Part shown: piece after piece, positions 47,870 through 59,484 of the stretch
How positions within the stretch are numbered: the stretch's first letter is position 1
Layout: every line of letters starts with the position of its first letter
NCBI GenBank assembly: GCA_018907035.1
Contig: JACCIC010000177.1
Coordinates: forward strand, 372,001 to 436,000
Length of the DNA stretch: 64,000 nucleotides
Reading direction: 5' to 3'
From: Sycobia sp. Sy_11
Taxonomy: Eukaryota; Arthropoda; Insecta; Hymenoptera; Epichrysomallidae
Translations under genes and position numbers: made by a program
Notes under the pieces: model-generated
Seen by the model: only the letters and a program-made list of their open reading frames with translations
What the model was told of the DNA's origin: nothing
Database searches by the model: none

Positions 47870-48590
47870 AGTTCCTAAATAATTGAATGGATTTCATTGT
47901 TATGATTGTTATTGCCAGCTGATTATTCACCAATTAGTAATCTTAGTCTCTGAACAAGCTCATTCGAATCATCGCACTCCAATAACTCCATTGAAAAATC
48001 TTTCTTTACTATTTTATATTTAGGTATGTGACCTTTTCATCCCTTTTTTGTATGACTATTTACTATCTTTCTTGGTAAGCACTTGTTGCTTCTAGAATAC
48101 TGCGATAATTTTCACGACCTGTTGGACTTATTAATGTGTCGTCCGGTTCTTTTTTAATAATTAGCTACATTAGTCCATTACTTTTAGAATAAGTTAAATC
48201 TTTCACTTTTATTTTATTATCATCAAATATAATTTTAGAATCGCCTTGCATGCGTGTACCTCCAATGTTTCTTACTTCATATATATTATCGAATTTACTG
48301 CGGCGTTGATGTAAAATATTAGTTTTAACATTGTCTTCATGCATAGATTTAAATGTTCAATTCATCATTGAGTTATTCACTGAGGCAAAATCATTATCGC
48401 AATCATAATCATTTGTGGAAGCAGAGCGAATATTATTATCTAACATAAAACTCAACTTTTTTCGGAATCTAGTTGGGATTTTAATGCTGTGATCATCCGA
48501 AATGAGATTAGAAGACTGTAAACTTTTTGATTCGACAAGCTTTTCAAGTGGTGTAATGACAGGTTTCAATGTACCTCCTACAAATTTCAA
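47870..48590 (-). pseudogene. Polinton-associated protein of unknown function, relic
   Basis: 48357-48590 is open (FVGGTLKPVITPLEKLVESK, KIPTRFRKKLSFMLDN) and, past a stop at 48357, the frame continues to about 48060 with DNIYEVRNIGGTRMQGDSKI, IIKKEPDDTLISP and YRSILEATSAYQE, with further stops. I recognise this arrangement as a protein that travels with insect Polinton elements, but I know no activity for it. The GC-rich inverted-repeat element lies immediately downstream at 47158-47851. Confidence 0.55.
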
Positions 48591-48639
48591 GATTCTCCTG
48601 TTTCAACAGTGCAGATTTTATAGTTTACGAGCTTGCAAC

Positions 48640-48860
48640 AGCTCACTAAGGAAATTCTTTTTTTTTTCAAAGACCGAAATTCGTTGTAAAACGATCAAAA
48701 CCTTTTCTGTATTCACCATCATCCATCGCTCTATCTTTATTCATAACAGCAAATCCATATTTATCATTTCTCCAGCATTACGAACAAAGATTTTGAAACT
48801 CGTTGAAAGACAAATCAGTATTGATATGTTCATCATAAATATATTTTAAATTCACATCAC
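48640..48860 (-). pseudogene. Polinton packaging-ATPase C-terminal end, relic
   Basis: On the minus strand the text IYDEHINTDLSF, KYGFAVMNKDRAMDDGEYRK and GFDRF lies in one frame and precedes the unknown protein. The wording matches the C-terminal end of the FtsK/HerA-type packaging ATPase of Polintons as I remember the family. The Walker motifs would lie further upstream and are missing. A second diverged copy of the same junction occurs at 63640-64000. Confidence 0.5.
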
Positions 48861-49029
48861 CTTGACGATAGATTACTAACGTATTAATATTATCTCTAAT
48901 AAGATGTTTTTATATACGAGCTTATGACTTCTGTTCGAGCTTCTGTTCTATACATTATCTTATAACTGAGCTTCTGCTGGAATAGCTAAATAAATAATGC
49001 TAAAGCTGGGCAGAACGATTACCAAGAAA

Positions 49030-49510
49030 GTACGTGACATAATAAGATGATAGATGTTGTTGCTTTAGGTAAAGGTTTCTATCTGAAGTCATATGAACGT
49101 GGAGTGGGATTATTTCTCAAACCGCATGTCGAACACGGTCTAATTAAAAGAAAAAAAAATTCGTTTTAATCTTGCCAAATCGTCCAATATCAAACTGTAA
49201 TCTTATAAAATATGAAAATATATTACAAATTCCACATTTTCGAAGTGTTTTTATGAAACCTTCCTCATAATGGTCCATGGCATAACGAATCTGCTATTGT
49301 TAATCTCGATGATTCGAAAAATAAAGGTACTCATTGGGTCAGTTATCGAAAGGGAGGATCTGATGTCACCTACTTTGACATCTTTGGTGACCTCAAACCT
49401 CTTATAGATATTCTGATGTTTTTCAATGTGAAAGAAGTGAAATACAACTATAAAACATATCAGAATTTCGACTGATTTATTTGCATGCATGTTTGTCTTC
49501 ATTTCTTAAC
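49030..49510 (+). pseudogene. Polinton adenovirus-type cysteine protease relic
   Basis: 49060-49140 reads VVALGKGFYLKSYERGVGLF, which may be the end of a separate small protein. From about 49175 the text IPHFRSVFMK is followed, after a frameshift near 49257, by ESAIVNLDDSKNKGTHWVSY and then DVTYFDIFGDLKPL, VKEVKYNYKTYQNFD, a TGA at 49473-49475, and FICMHVCLHFL. The THWV His, the acidic residue in YFDxFG and the Cys of the C-terminal motif are where adenain/Ulp1-like proteases place their catalytic residues. The stop just before the Cys motif kills the gene. It lies divergently from the ATPase relic at 48640-48860. Confidence 0.75.
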
Positions 49511-50172
49511 TGAAAGTCTATAAAAAGGATTTGTTAGATAAAATTGGATCATTTTCGCTCAATCAGTCATGGAAGATAGGTTCACTTTCACGCTTGCAGG
49601 AAATTCTTCTGTTTTAGAAACTCAAAATTTTCCATTCGTTAAACTACCAAAGCATAAAAATTATGTTTTAGGTTTATTGGATTTTTAACCTTTATTTTAA
49701 TTCAAAATATTCACAATGTATATAATCAATTTCATTTGACAAGAGGATTTATTAGTATCCCCATTGGTAGTTCCGAGATTGGTGATATAAATCAATTTTT
49801 ATCGAACACATTGAAATCTCAAGGAATTGAATTTTCCTTGAAATCTATCAATAAGATTTCAATGTATTTGATAAAAATTGATTTATATCACCAATCTCGG
49901 AACTACCAATGGGGATACTAATAAATTCTCTTGTCAAATGAAATTGATTATATACATTGTGAATATTTTGAATTAAAATAAAGGTTAAAAATCGAATAAA
50001 CCTAAAACATAATTTTTATGCTTTAGTAGTTTAACGAATGGAAAATTTTGAGCTTCTAAAACAGAAGAATTTCCTGCAAGAGTGAAAGTGAACCTATCTT
50101 CCATGACTGATTGAGCGAAAATGATCCAATTTTATCTAGCAAATCCTTTTTATAGACTTTCAGTTAAGAAAT
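49501..50172. repeat. 319-bp inverted duplication with 34-bp spacer
   Basis: 49501-49819 is the reverse complement of 49854-50172. All checked positions share one symmetry centre (coordinates sum to 99673), so there is no net indel, and only scattered mismatches are seen. The arms contain the start of the capsid-like gene that follows, so the gene's 5' part has been copied in inverted orientation into itself. Confidence 0.93.
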
Positions 50173-50463
50173 TTAGAAGTAAAATGAAGTGCAGTATCCC
50201 ATTACATCTTAAACCTCAAAAATCAATCGGTCGAGGGCTGGGATTTATTCCTCATATTCTCAAGGAAAATATAGAACACCGTTTTGATTTACCAGTGAAA
50301 ATATTGAAAATCAGTGCACTCAGTGTCAAGTGTAACATTACTGCAGGAACTTTCATTAGCAATCAAAAGGTTCATATTATTCATAAATTCTTTTGCAGGG
50401 TTTCTTCAAGATATAAAATCATTGAAATTCCATCACATGTTATATATCTATTTATTTATCTAG

Positions 50464-50470
<7 letters not shown>
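49569..50470 (+). pseudogene. Polinton minor-capsid-like gene, broken by inverted duplication
   Basis: The gene starts at an ATG at 49569 (MEDRFTFTLAGNSSVLE, then HKNYVLGLLDF and a stop), continues in another frame at 49736-49860 (SIPIGSSEIGDINQFLSNTL), is interrupted by the inverted copy of its own beginning (49854-50172), and resumes at 50175-50460 (LKPQKSIGRGLGFIP, ISALSVKCNITAGTFISNQK, KIIEIPSHVIYL). It resembles the capsid-associated protein that accompanies F54H12.2-like genes in insect Polintons. It is followed by a (TA)n array at 50469-50505 where the frame is lost. No full-length product is possible. Confidence 0.65.
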
Positions 50471-50508
<38 letters not shown>

Positions 50509-50801
50509 ATATGAATGTATATATAATATGAAAATATTAATAAGTTCCAATTGTCGATCAGGACTGTAATCTAGTTCATTTTCGAACCGAGGAAAACACA
50601 GTTAGATTTCATAACAAATCTATAATGGGGATTTGTTATAATTCTAGCAAGCATATAAGTACTCCACCACGACAATCAACAATCAGTCGATTGAAGAGTT
50701 TCGAACCGTTCACCCTGAACCACCTTCAGTTCCTCTAAAGTCTGTGTCTAAAAGTTCGTGGAAAACACTTACCTGTATAATGTTCTGCTGCTTTCTGAAA
50801 A

Positions 50802-51768
50802 ATGGACGAAATACTAAAAAGTGAATCAGGTGTCGCATTCGATGAGTCAATTGCTCATTATGAAATTCACGCACATCAACCATACACATTACAAAACTTT
50901 AATCATAATGATGAAATTCTCATTCCCATCCAACACCAAGATCTGTGTTTTCTACCATCAGGTAATTCGATTCATATCTATAGAAAATTACAAGAAACTG
51001 ATGGAAATGCACCATGTAAATCTAGATTTGTCAACAATGGTATTTGTGAGCTTTTTATTATTATTATATATTAAAAAAATTGTATTGTGTAGTGTCATGA
51101 GAGGACGGGCTTCGTTCAATACCAACGAGACGCTCATGCTTAAAAATGCAGGCTGGGTTGGCAATGAAGAAGCAACATAATATAAAAATAACAACATTAA
51201 AGAAGCAATATAATATAAAAATAAAAAAGATAGAATGGTAAATACTTTATGTTATTGCTTCCGATAAACAAAAAATCCAGCTTTTCATTGGCAAAGATAA
51301 TCCATCTCAATGTATTATCGTTCATGGGAACTATTTGAATATCCTGTTCTACGAACTGCCAATAAACATATATGGGCAGTGAAGACTTCCAATCAATTAG
51401 AGAAATCACGTTATGTTATTCTCGGCTTACAGACAAAGAAAAAATATGAAGAAACTACAAACAGCAGTCGTTTGGACCATTACAATATTAGTAACGTGAA
51501 ACTTTTTTTAAATTAGCAATATTATCCATATAATAATTTAAACCTTGACATATCTAATAATCAATATGCAATACTGTATGACATATATGCATGTTTCAAA
51601 AAAACATACTATACAATGGATCCTCAACTACTGCTTGCAAAGAAACAGTTTCTCGAGAATGAACCTCTTATAGTTATTTATTGAATTTCTGTATTATTAC
51701 TAAAGAGAACTTTCCAGCCAATACTACAGCTTATTTCTTGATCCGTGGAGATTTGAGAAAGGTTATTT
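50802..51768 (+). pseudogene. Polinton/Maverick F54H12.2-like capsid gene, relic (copy 2)
   Basis: An ATG at 50802 opens MDEILKSESGVAFDESIAHY, HNDEILIPIQHQDLCFLPSG and YRKLQETDGN. After frame breaks at about 51065-51300 the text continues as EYPVLRTANKHIWAVKTSNQ, YVILGLQTKKKYEE, DHYNISNVKLFLN, a stop, YPYNNLNLDISNNQYAILYD and AYFLIRGDLRKVI, stop at about 51768. The order and wording match the minus-strand copy at 44705-45140. The N-terminal half is best preserved here. Family assignment is from memory. Confidence 0.7.
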
Positions 51769-52396
51769 AAATAAACTATTAAAAAAAGAAAAAAGAAAAG
51801 TAGTTGACTTTGCTATAGACATCATGGCACATAAGGGAGAATGGATATCTTCTCTTCTTCAGACTTTGCTCAAAATACAATCAGAAAGTCTATTGGCATT
51901 CTACTACACCGAAAGGTTACTCATGTGTGAAGTGTGCTATTCTCCCCTCTAGGACACTATAGATGGGGGAATAGCACATGTTTCAAGGAGGGATATGTGT
52001 TAAAATACCTATGTGCTAGAATGCCATAGTCTATCTAGTCTCAAATGATGATTTGAATGAGCTGGGTCAGTATGAATAGTTTAAGCTGATTATTTGTAGC
52101 TTATATTCGATTTTGTGCAAGTCAACACCTATTGCACACGCGCACTGTGCTACTTCACTACGCGTACGTAATGCAGGAGTCGACGGCAACCCTGCTTTAT
52201 TATTTCCACTAAATTATTCTATACCGCTTATAATATATGCGCGCATATATTATTTATGAAAGTAACGTTCAACACAAAATATAGCCTATGTCCTTCCGAA
52301 GATAATACAGAATATATATTTTAAATTTTTGAGCAATCGGTTCAGTACATTTTATTTCTCGTGTACAAACCAAAATACGCTATGTGTTTATAAATT
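51769..52396. other. spacer between Polinton cluster and copia element
   Basis: It contains an imperfect hairpin at about 51932-51978 (GTGCTATTCTCCCC and GGGGGAATAGCAC). The rest is AT-rich with no recognised gene. Confidence 0.5.
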
Positions 52397-52401
52397 AATA
52401 T

Positions 52402-52528
52402 TGTAGGAATAACCATATAGTACCAAGAGGCGGCGCACAGCCGCCAAGCGGAGCGCACTAATGTTATATTACTTACACATATAAAATATACTAGGAAGTG
52501 CGCAGAGCTAACGTCATTTGTTCCAACA
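52402..52528 (-). repeat. copia 3' LTR with internal deletions
   Basis: It begins TGTTGGAACAAATGACGTTA like the 5' LTR and ends TTCCTACA. It is 127 bp against 204 bp. The missing pieces are about 13 bp after GCCGCCTC and about 64 bp that in the 5' LTR contain the AATAAA signal. The minus-strand run AAGAGACAG just before it could be the polypurine tract. Confidence 0.9.
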
Positions 52529-52785
52529 CTGTCTCTTGGTAACACTATCGCACTTACATCATTTGTCTTACATATGCAAGTATCTGAAATAATCTTTATT
52601 AATTTTATTTAAAGTACATACACACTTATTCATTAATCTTTATTCAAACCCAGTAGCAAGTAATTGAAATGAGCGAAACTATATAATTATAATAGTAAAT
52701 GTTGATATTAAATAATAATTCAATTAACAGGATGCCTTGATTGCTGTGTGTATGTGTTGCTGCTAAGTCTTCATTGAAAGAAAAA

Positions 52786-52851
<66 letters not shown>

Positions 52852-53070
52852 CTGTGAATATTGGAATCAGTTAGGAAACGGATGAATTTAATTTGTTAAT
52901 AAATCGTTTGAAGTATGATAGTAAATTAGCCCTTTTATTGATTTTACATTCGAGCGTTTATCTTATTCTTCCATTTCGCTCCAATTTTCCTCACCGCCAT
53001 CTGTAAGTATATATGAACAATTAGCAATTAAATATGCGATTAGTTAGCCTAACGTGAGATTCTAATTTTA
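52529..53070 (-). other. copia 3' untranslated region with (TA)n array
   Basis: AT-rich sequence between the RNase H end and the 3' LTR. 52788-52849 is a pure (TA)n array. No gene seen. Confidence 0.7.
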
Positions 53071-53400
53071 ACCCTTTTGTAAAAATGTCGGTTAGCTGAT
53101 CGGTGGTTTTAATCCATTTAACTTCTACTAATTTGCGTTACGCATTCTTTAATATAATGCTCTTTTCTATCGATCATGTGTCTCAATTTACTACTCCCAT
53201 CGGTTTTAGCACAGGCTTGAGCGGCCTGATTGTCGCAATATAAAGTTATTGGAAACATCTCTAGTCGTAGAATAGTTTTGAGTGAATTATGCAAAGCTAT
53301 AACTTCCTGACACGCGTTGCTCATGGCTACATATTCTACCTGACAGGTGGACAGAGCTACACTTGGCTGTTTTTCTTCCAGCCGATTGTATCTCTATACA
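53070..53400 (-). pseudogene. copia RNase H remnant
   Basis: Minus-strand text EYVAMSNACQEVIALHNSLK (Glu of the active site), PITLYCDNQAAQACAK (Asp) and, one frame over at 53060-53120, VEVKWIKTTDQLTDIFTKGL near the C-terminus. A stop and frame change at about 53118 separate the last two. A frame change at about 53357 separates it from the RT. Confidence 0.9.
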
Positions 53401-54185
53401 GTTTAATTATAAAACCGCAAGTTGTTAAAGAACCCTTGCAGTCTGACAAACTGGCATCAGACAATACGTTTAATTCGTTATCTAATCCTCTGTACATTAG
53501 ACCTAAACTTTGTGTCCCTGCTAGATACCTGAATACTCGAGTTACCATTCGCCATTCGAATTCTGTCGGATTGATTTGATGTCGACTTAACACGTTTACT
53601 GCATACGAAATATCTGGTCGTGTTGCATTCGCAAGATAAAACAAGGAGTCTATTGTTTCTCTATATAACGTGTTCGATATTTCTTTAAAATTATTCCCTA
53701 TTTCTTCTCTGTCTCTGCGGTCTACATTGATTGCATCGTTAGGTGTGATTGGTGTACCTACCGATTTAGTATTAATGAATCCGAACCTATCCATCCTATT
53801 TCTTATAAACTTTTCCTGTGATAATTTCATGGTGTTTGTGTTTCTGTCGCGTTCGACATTAATTCCAAGAAACTCCTTTGGTTCGTCGAATATTTTGATT
53901 TTAAACGCTCTACCTAATTTGCTTATGGTTTCAGAAATCTTTCCGTCATCGTTACTCATTACAACTATATCTACAACGTTCAGCAGTAATATTACTATTT
54001 TGTTTTGGTTTATTTTAATAAATAAGCGCGGATCTAAGTCATTATTATTAAATCCTAAGTTATTCGCAATTTCAGTGAATTTAATATTCCACCCTTTCGG
54101 GCTAACCTTAAATCCGTATAATGATCGTTTTAATTTTAATATGTTGTTTCGATTTCGTTTTTCGCAGTCTGTTAAACATTCCGGA

Positions 54186-54223
<38 letters not shown>

Positions 54224-54860
54224 TCCTCTATATCTCCGTATAAGAATGCGGTTACATCTAGTTTCTACATCTAGTTCTACATCTACTAGGTTCTACATCT
54301 AGTTGTCTAAGTATTAGCTTGAATTTATTGGATATAGCTAAGAATGCTCCGACGAACGCTAGTCTCGATACAGGCGTATAAGTTTCTCTAATGTCATATG
54401 AATTTTTGTCTCGAAATCCTCGGATTACTAATCTCGCTTTAAAGGTATTTTCCCATCATTCGCAATGTTCTTTTTGAATATCCATCGCGAATCTAATATG
54501 TTTGGTTTCGATTGTTCTTTATACATATCGCATCTAGTGATTTCTAGGAATACGCTTTTCTCAGCTAACGAGTTAATTTCCTGTTGAATCGCGTTTTTCC
54601 AGGATTCATTGTCCGACGAGTTTATTGCTTCCCTATAAGTTTGAGGGTCTCCGTTTATTCGAGCTAGTAGTGCGTGATATTTTATGTCTATTTTATTATC
54701 CTCCGTATCTAACGAATAAGCTGTTTGGCTTTCTGTCTCTTTGGTCATGCTTCGCGTAATTCTTGGCTCTATTTGTTTTGTAGTTTTTGTACTGTCTTGT
54801 TGACTGTCTGTCTTGTTGTTATGTGTAATATGATCTCTGTATGTCTGACTTTCTATGAAT
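53357..54860 (-). pseudogene. copia reverse transcriptase, catalytic box destroyed
   Basis: 54428-54800 carries the RT lead-in (ESWKNAIQQEINSLAEKSVF, ILDSRWIFKKNIANDGKIPL). 53960-54420 is broken by frameshifts and stops and contains an in-frame (TA)n array at 54192-54221. At about 53965-53985 the usual YVDD box reads NVVDIVVMSND, so the active site is lost. 53357-53959 is a clean 200-codon stretch with the thumb and connection (FDEPKEFLGINVERD, YAVNVLSRHQINPTEF). The product cannot be made as one protein. Confidence 0.9.
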
Positions 54861-54869
54861 CTTACATCC

Positions 54870-55700
54870 CTAGACTCGTATGTTTTTTTTATCCTCCGGT
54901 ACGTAGATATTATAACCATTGATATTATATCCAACTAAAAATCCCTTAATACCTGTAGTGCTAAATTTATTCTCAGTTCTCCTTTGTTTTCTGAATATTG
55001 CGACGCACCCGAATCGTCTCCATTTTGTCGGATCTATTTTATATCTTTCTGAGAGTACTTTTAGAGGTATCCTATAGTTAACCGATTTATGTGGTGTTCT
55101 GTTGTATATGTAGTTAGCAGTGTGAACTGCTGAATCCCAATGTGTTGGTGGCATACTGATTTTGTTTTCTAACGTTCGATTATATCTTTCTGCTACTCCG
55201 TTGTGCTCTGGCGTATCGGGGCACGTAAGCTGTAACTCGGCTCCTAACTTGTCTAAGATGTTTGCAGTATCTGAGCTCGTGAACTCGGTGTCCTTATCGC
55301 ACCTAAGGTAGCATACTTTTTCGTCAATGCCGAGAATATTTCTCAGTCTCTTCACTCCTAAATACTCTCCGGTATTGATTTTGTGACGCATCGGGTATGC
55401 TAACGCGGTTCTACTGTAGTTGTCTACCATAAGTAATATAAATTTATATCCGTGTGGATACGACGGTGGATTGATTGGTCCCATCGTGTCTGCATGGATT
55501 ATTTCTAATGGTTTAATCGCTCGTTGTCGCGTACTGCTAAACGGTAATCTAGTACTTTTGCTGACGAGACCGACTTCACAATCAGATATCTTGCTCAAAT
55601 CCATCGGTTTGGAATTGCTCAAGATATCCGGTTTGTGTTTGAAGAATTCTGTCATATACTTGGCAGACGCATTCTTTCAGCGGAAATGCCATAGCATCTG
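54870..55700 (-). pseudogene. copia integrase, largely open
   Basis: The 261-codon frame 54870-55655 has the first Asp in EIIHADTMGPINPPSY, the second in RCDKDTEFTSSDT and the Glu in TPEHNGVAERYNRT, all as in active copia integrases, then a C-terminal block RRFGCVAIFRKQRRTE and FLVGYNINGYNIYVPEDKK. The zinc-binding lead-in (LWHFR at 55680) is in the preceding frame, separated by a frameshift at about 55675. This is the best preserved domain of the element. Confidence 0.92.
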
Positions 55701-56336
55701 TTTGCTCAGTTTGTCATCATGTTTTCCTGTCTCTACTGCGCTACTCTTGTTCCTAGTCGTTACACCCTGATCGACTTCTATATCAGCTGTTTCTGCTGAC
55801 TGCACTGCGCTTAAGTCCCGTTTAGTCTCAATCGTAAACACCCAGAACGGCGATTCATATACACCAGATAATACGGACTTTTTCGTTCTTGCATCTAAGA
55901 TATCTATCTTTTCATCGTTTAGATAAATTTTTAAGCCTTGCTCCACGAGCTTTCTTAGTGAGAAGAGATTTTTAGAAAGGTTGCTTGAATATAATACATT
56001 TTGAAGTTTCAAAGATTTGCCTAACTCGTTTTCGATATTCATATCTCCCTTACCTTCTATCTGTAAGCCCGATCTTTTGTTTGCGCATTTAATTCTAGAT
56101 TTAAAATTAGTATCTAGATTATTAAAAGATATCTTACTATTGCTGATGTGCTCAGTAGCACCGGAATCAGCGATGAATTTCAATAAATTATTATTATTTA
56201 TTTTCCTTATAGCATGTTTATCGAATGTATTTAATATGAAATGATCATTTTCCTTACCTGTGGGAGTTTCTTCCTCCTCTATAGCGGCAAGGCTAAACGG
56301 ATTTTTACTTTTCAATGGCTTTCTCTCGTGTCTCAA
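55677..56336 (-). pseudogene. copia protease and integrase lead-in
   Basis: A 219-codon frame with the aspartic protease active site FIADSGATEHISNSK at about 56150-56185, the downstream flap/core region, and the gag_pre-integrase segment ending LWHFR. The DSG triad is intact. It follows Gag across a stop at about 56337. Confidence 0.9.
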
Positions 56337-57010
56337 TCATTTGAGCCTATAATCTGTTCTTATCGGGGCCTTTCTCTTTTCGGGCTCCCCGTTTGGCCTC
56401 TTAGCACTGCAGTGCTTGGCAATATGATTGCCAGCTTTGCAACAGTTGTAGCAAAATATTTTGCCTTGGTTCGGGCAGTTAGCACTCATGTACCCCTTCT
56501 GCCCGCATCCATAACACCTTCTTTTATCTGTGTTAAAAGACACTCTCGCACCCGTATCGCGTCTCGGGGCTCATTGGATGTACACGCGTCCTTTAGGCCT
56601 CGCGTCTCTAGATTCTGGACGTCCTCGTGTAAAGGGCGAGGATGACCAACTCACTCCTACATTGACAGAGCTCCCTTGAGCCTCTCTCACAGGGTTCACC
56701 GCTTCCACCTGCAATATCAAGTTTTTGAGTTCCTCCAACTCCATTTCTACACCCAGTGTGCCTTCATGAAGGTAGTCTGCTAAGATAGTTTCTGGGAGTG
56801 AACCAGTAATTGCATTATGGAAAATATCGCGCTTTTCATCGCTTGAAAATTTATTTGATCTCGGCGCGTTCTCAAAGCTTCTGATTTTATTCTCGAATCG
56901 ATTCCAAAAGTCAGCTGCTCTCTCCTTGTTCGGATTATACTTTAATCTATACAAATCTTTCCTAGTCGCGACCCGCGTGATTCTACATTCAAGACGTTTT
57001 TATTCTTCTA
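56337..57010 (-). pseudogene. copia Gag with two zinc knuckles
   Basis: 56571-56954 encodes a capsid-like helical segment (FWNRFENKIRSFENAPRSNK, SLPETILADYLHEGTL, LEELKNLILQVEAVNP). 56337-56543 carries two knuckles: CYGCGQKGYMSANC (Tyr instead of His, so imperfect) and CYNCCKAGNHIAKHC (complete). A stop at about 56570 separates capsid and knuckle parts. Confidence 0.88.
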
Positions 57011-57135
57011 ACTTTTGAATTATTTTGCGCGGTGACTTTATTTCTACTACACGTTGATAATATATTAAATCTATATGATTGATAATTATTTCGCGTACTT
57101 TATGTTTATCTTCTGTTATCTTTTTATCGGAATAT

Positions 57136-58320
57136 TTATTGATTTATAGTTCTTTTGTACAATTCGGTTGTAATGTAATCTTTAAAGATTTCAAATTGCG
57201 AATCAATTGTTAACTTAGACTTTCTACTTACTCCACTATCTTTGCTTACTACACTCTCGAGACGTTCTGCGAGTAATTCTATTTTATCTTCGCTTGACTT
57301 TTCCTTTAATTTGTTTTCTAACAATTTATTAACTATCTGCTCGATATTCGAGGGGATGTTTCTATAGTCGCGTGACTCTTTTTCAATCTCAGTACTTTGG
57401 TTCAACTCCCCGCTCGTGTTCTGACATACATTGTCAGTTTCGATCGCATCCTTTTGGATCGATACATTGTTCCTCGCATCGTTATCAGACACACAGTCTA
57501 CTGACATTTTATTTAAAACAGATTTATTATATACTTTATCATTATTCAAATTATTAATAGATGAATTGTTAAAATACATGTAATCAGATATAATACTATT
57601 AGAATCAATATGTTTATTACAATTATTATTATTAATTTTGGATCTTACCTCATCCCAGTTTTTATCTTGGTTACTTACCACTCTGCCATCAACAATAGTT
57701 GGAACAGAGCGAGTTGCACCGTATGCAAAAGGATTGCCTTCAGGCCAAGCCTCCTGGCTTAAACCTGTACTCTCTTGCTCCTTAGAGCTTTCCATATCAT
57801 GTGCAACGTCTTTGCGGATCTCTTCGCACTCGCGCTCGTGAACAGCATCATTAATGATCTGTATGCTTTTAATGCGAGGCAATTCCCTCTCTCTTACTTC
57901 CCGATATTTTATATTGTTCAGATTCAAGACATGCATTCTTACCATCTCTGTCAATTTTAGCTTCTGGAATTCTCGTATTGTTTTTCCGCTCAAGTCTTCT
58001 AGAGCCTTTCGCAAATCGTCTCTCGAGACTGGGAACTTATTAGTCCCTTCTGATATTTCAAGTTTTAAAGTTTTAACTCCACGAGGCTACTCGCGAACGA
58101 GGACCTCTCTTTCTGTCGCTGTGAGAAGGTATCCTATTTGAATAATCTTATCGTCTGAGAAGTATAAATAGACGCTTGACGCGTCTTCTGTAGCCAACGA
58201 TACATATACTTTTTGACCATTTGTAATCAAGTACAACCTCTTCTCTGTCCATACACGGATTAAAGCCTCCGCTATGGTCCCTTTCGTCTCCTCGCCACCT
58301 ATACAAATAATAATAAGCAT
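57136..58320 (-). CDS. unidentified ORF region upstream of copia Gag
   Basis: Two frames follow one another: 58087-58320 (77 codons, VWTEKRLYLITNGQKVYVSL) and 57136-58014 (292 codons), the longest open frame in the window. The larger is polar and Asn/Lys/Glu-rich with helical ends (LEDLSGKTIREFQKLKLTEM, EQIVNKLLENKLKEKSSEDK) and a Pro-poor middle. I do not recognise a family. It lies inside the copia element, same strand, before the Gag capsid, so it may be an extended Gag N-terminus or an additional ORF. It ends in a stop at 57136. Confidence 0.6.
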
Positions 58321-59443
58321 ACTTTAATAAGAGGTAGCTTGCAATTATTATTTCTCGCGCGTCGGTAATTGATATTGACTAGGGCGCTTGAACTAGACCT
58401 CCTTTACTTAGGAACAAGCCACGCCAAAGAAGTATTTGGCGCAGCAGTCTACCTTGCCCACTGCTCCACAAATCTGGCTTATTATATTGCGCACTCTATC
58501 CGCGTGCCCGCTTAAAAACAGACAAAGCTGTTAGTAAGCTCTGAAAATCTTTCTTATGTACAGGCCTATACGTATTTTTCCAATAGCAACGCCGGACTCT
58601 ATAACGGTTATTCGAACTCGATTACCAAGAATCACCAAGAAAGTATTGGCAACCCAGCGTAAGAGGACCGTATCGTGAAGCCCCGGATGTATATCGGAAT
58701 CAACGCCCGCTTATGCATCAAAAACCCTACGTATACCGAGAGTAAAAATGTACGCTCTTTCTTCGCATCCGCATTGGCGACTTCACTCTTACAATATCAA
58801 TCACCGCGACCATGATCGCCTAATGCCGAAGGCAGACGACCAAGGCTCCCCCGATTCTAATGCGCGGCTAACACCCCGACGTGTGTAAAACACCGAAATT
58901 CTTACAACTGCCTGGCTTATAATGTCCTGAGCTCGATTAGAACCGGTGTTCTTAATCACAGTCTCTACGGATCCAAAGTTGCTATGATTCGAACAAAATA
59001 GCTAAGCATTACTTTAAACGTGCACTGCATGCCTATACGCAGGGAGCGCGTTTATGTGCATGCGAAAGCGTGCGAATATAATCAGCACCAGCCTGCATGC
59101 ACGCGCACATTACCCAGACACATATGCAAAAGTTTGCAATCGTGCCTTTTAATTGATATTTTAGTCACCGTGCCGCCGGACCGTACCAGGTTCGAAAGCA
59201 ATCACGCCGGGTCCGAGATGCCGCGGGATTCGTGCGTGAGCCAAGTCGTAGCTATAGCTTCGCAGTTTCTTTCTCGATTCCCTCCGCGCGCATCTCATAC
59301 TCTCTCTCTTGCACGGCGCGCATGGATTGGATGCGCCCCACTCCAGCCGCCGCGCACGCGCATTTCATTTCGACGCTGACCACGGCAGGGTATATATGGA
59401 TACCGCAACCGGGCAAGCAGACCGCGCGCAACTGCACACTCGG

Positions 59444-59484
<41 letters not shown>

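Noticed and set aside
53670..54302. 210-codon plus-strand open frame
   Set aside because: It is the antisense shadow of the copia RT, whose motifs are clear on the minus strand.
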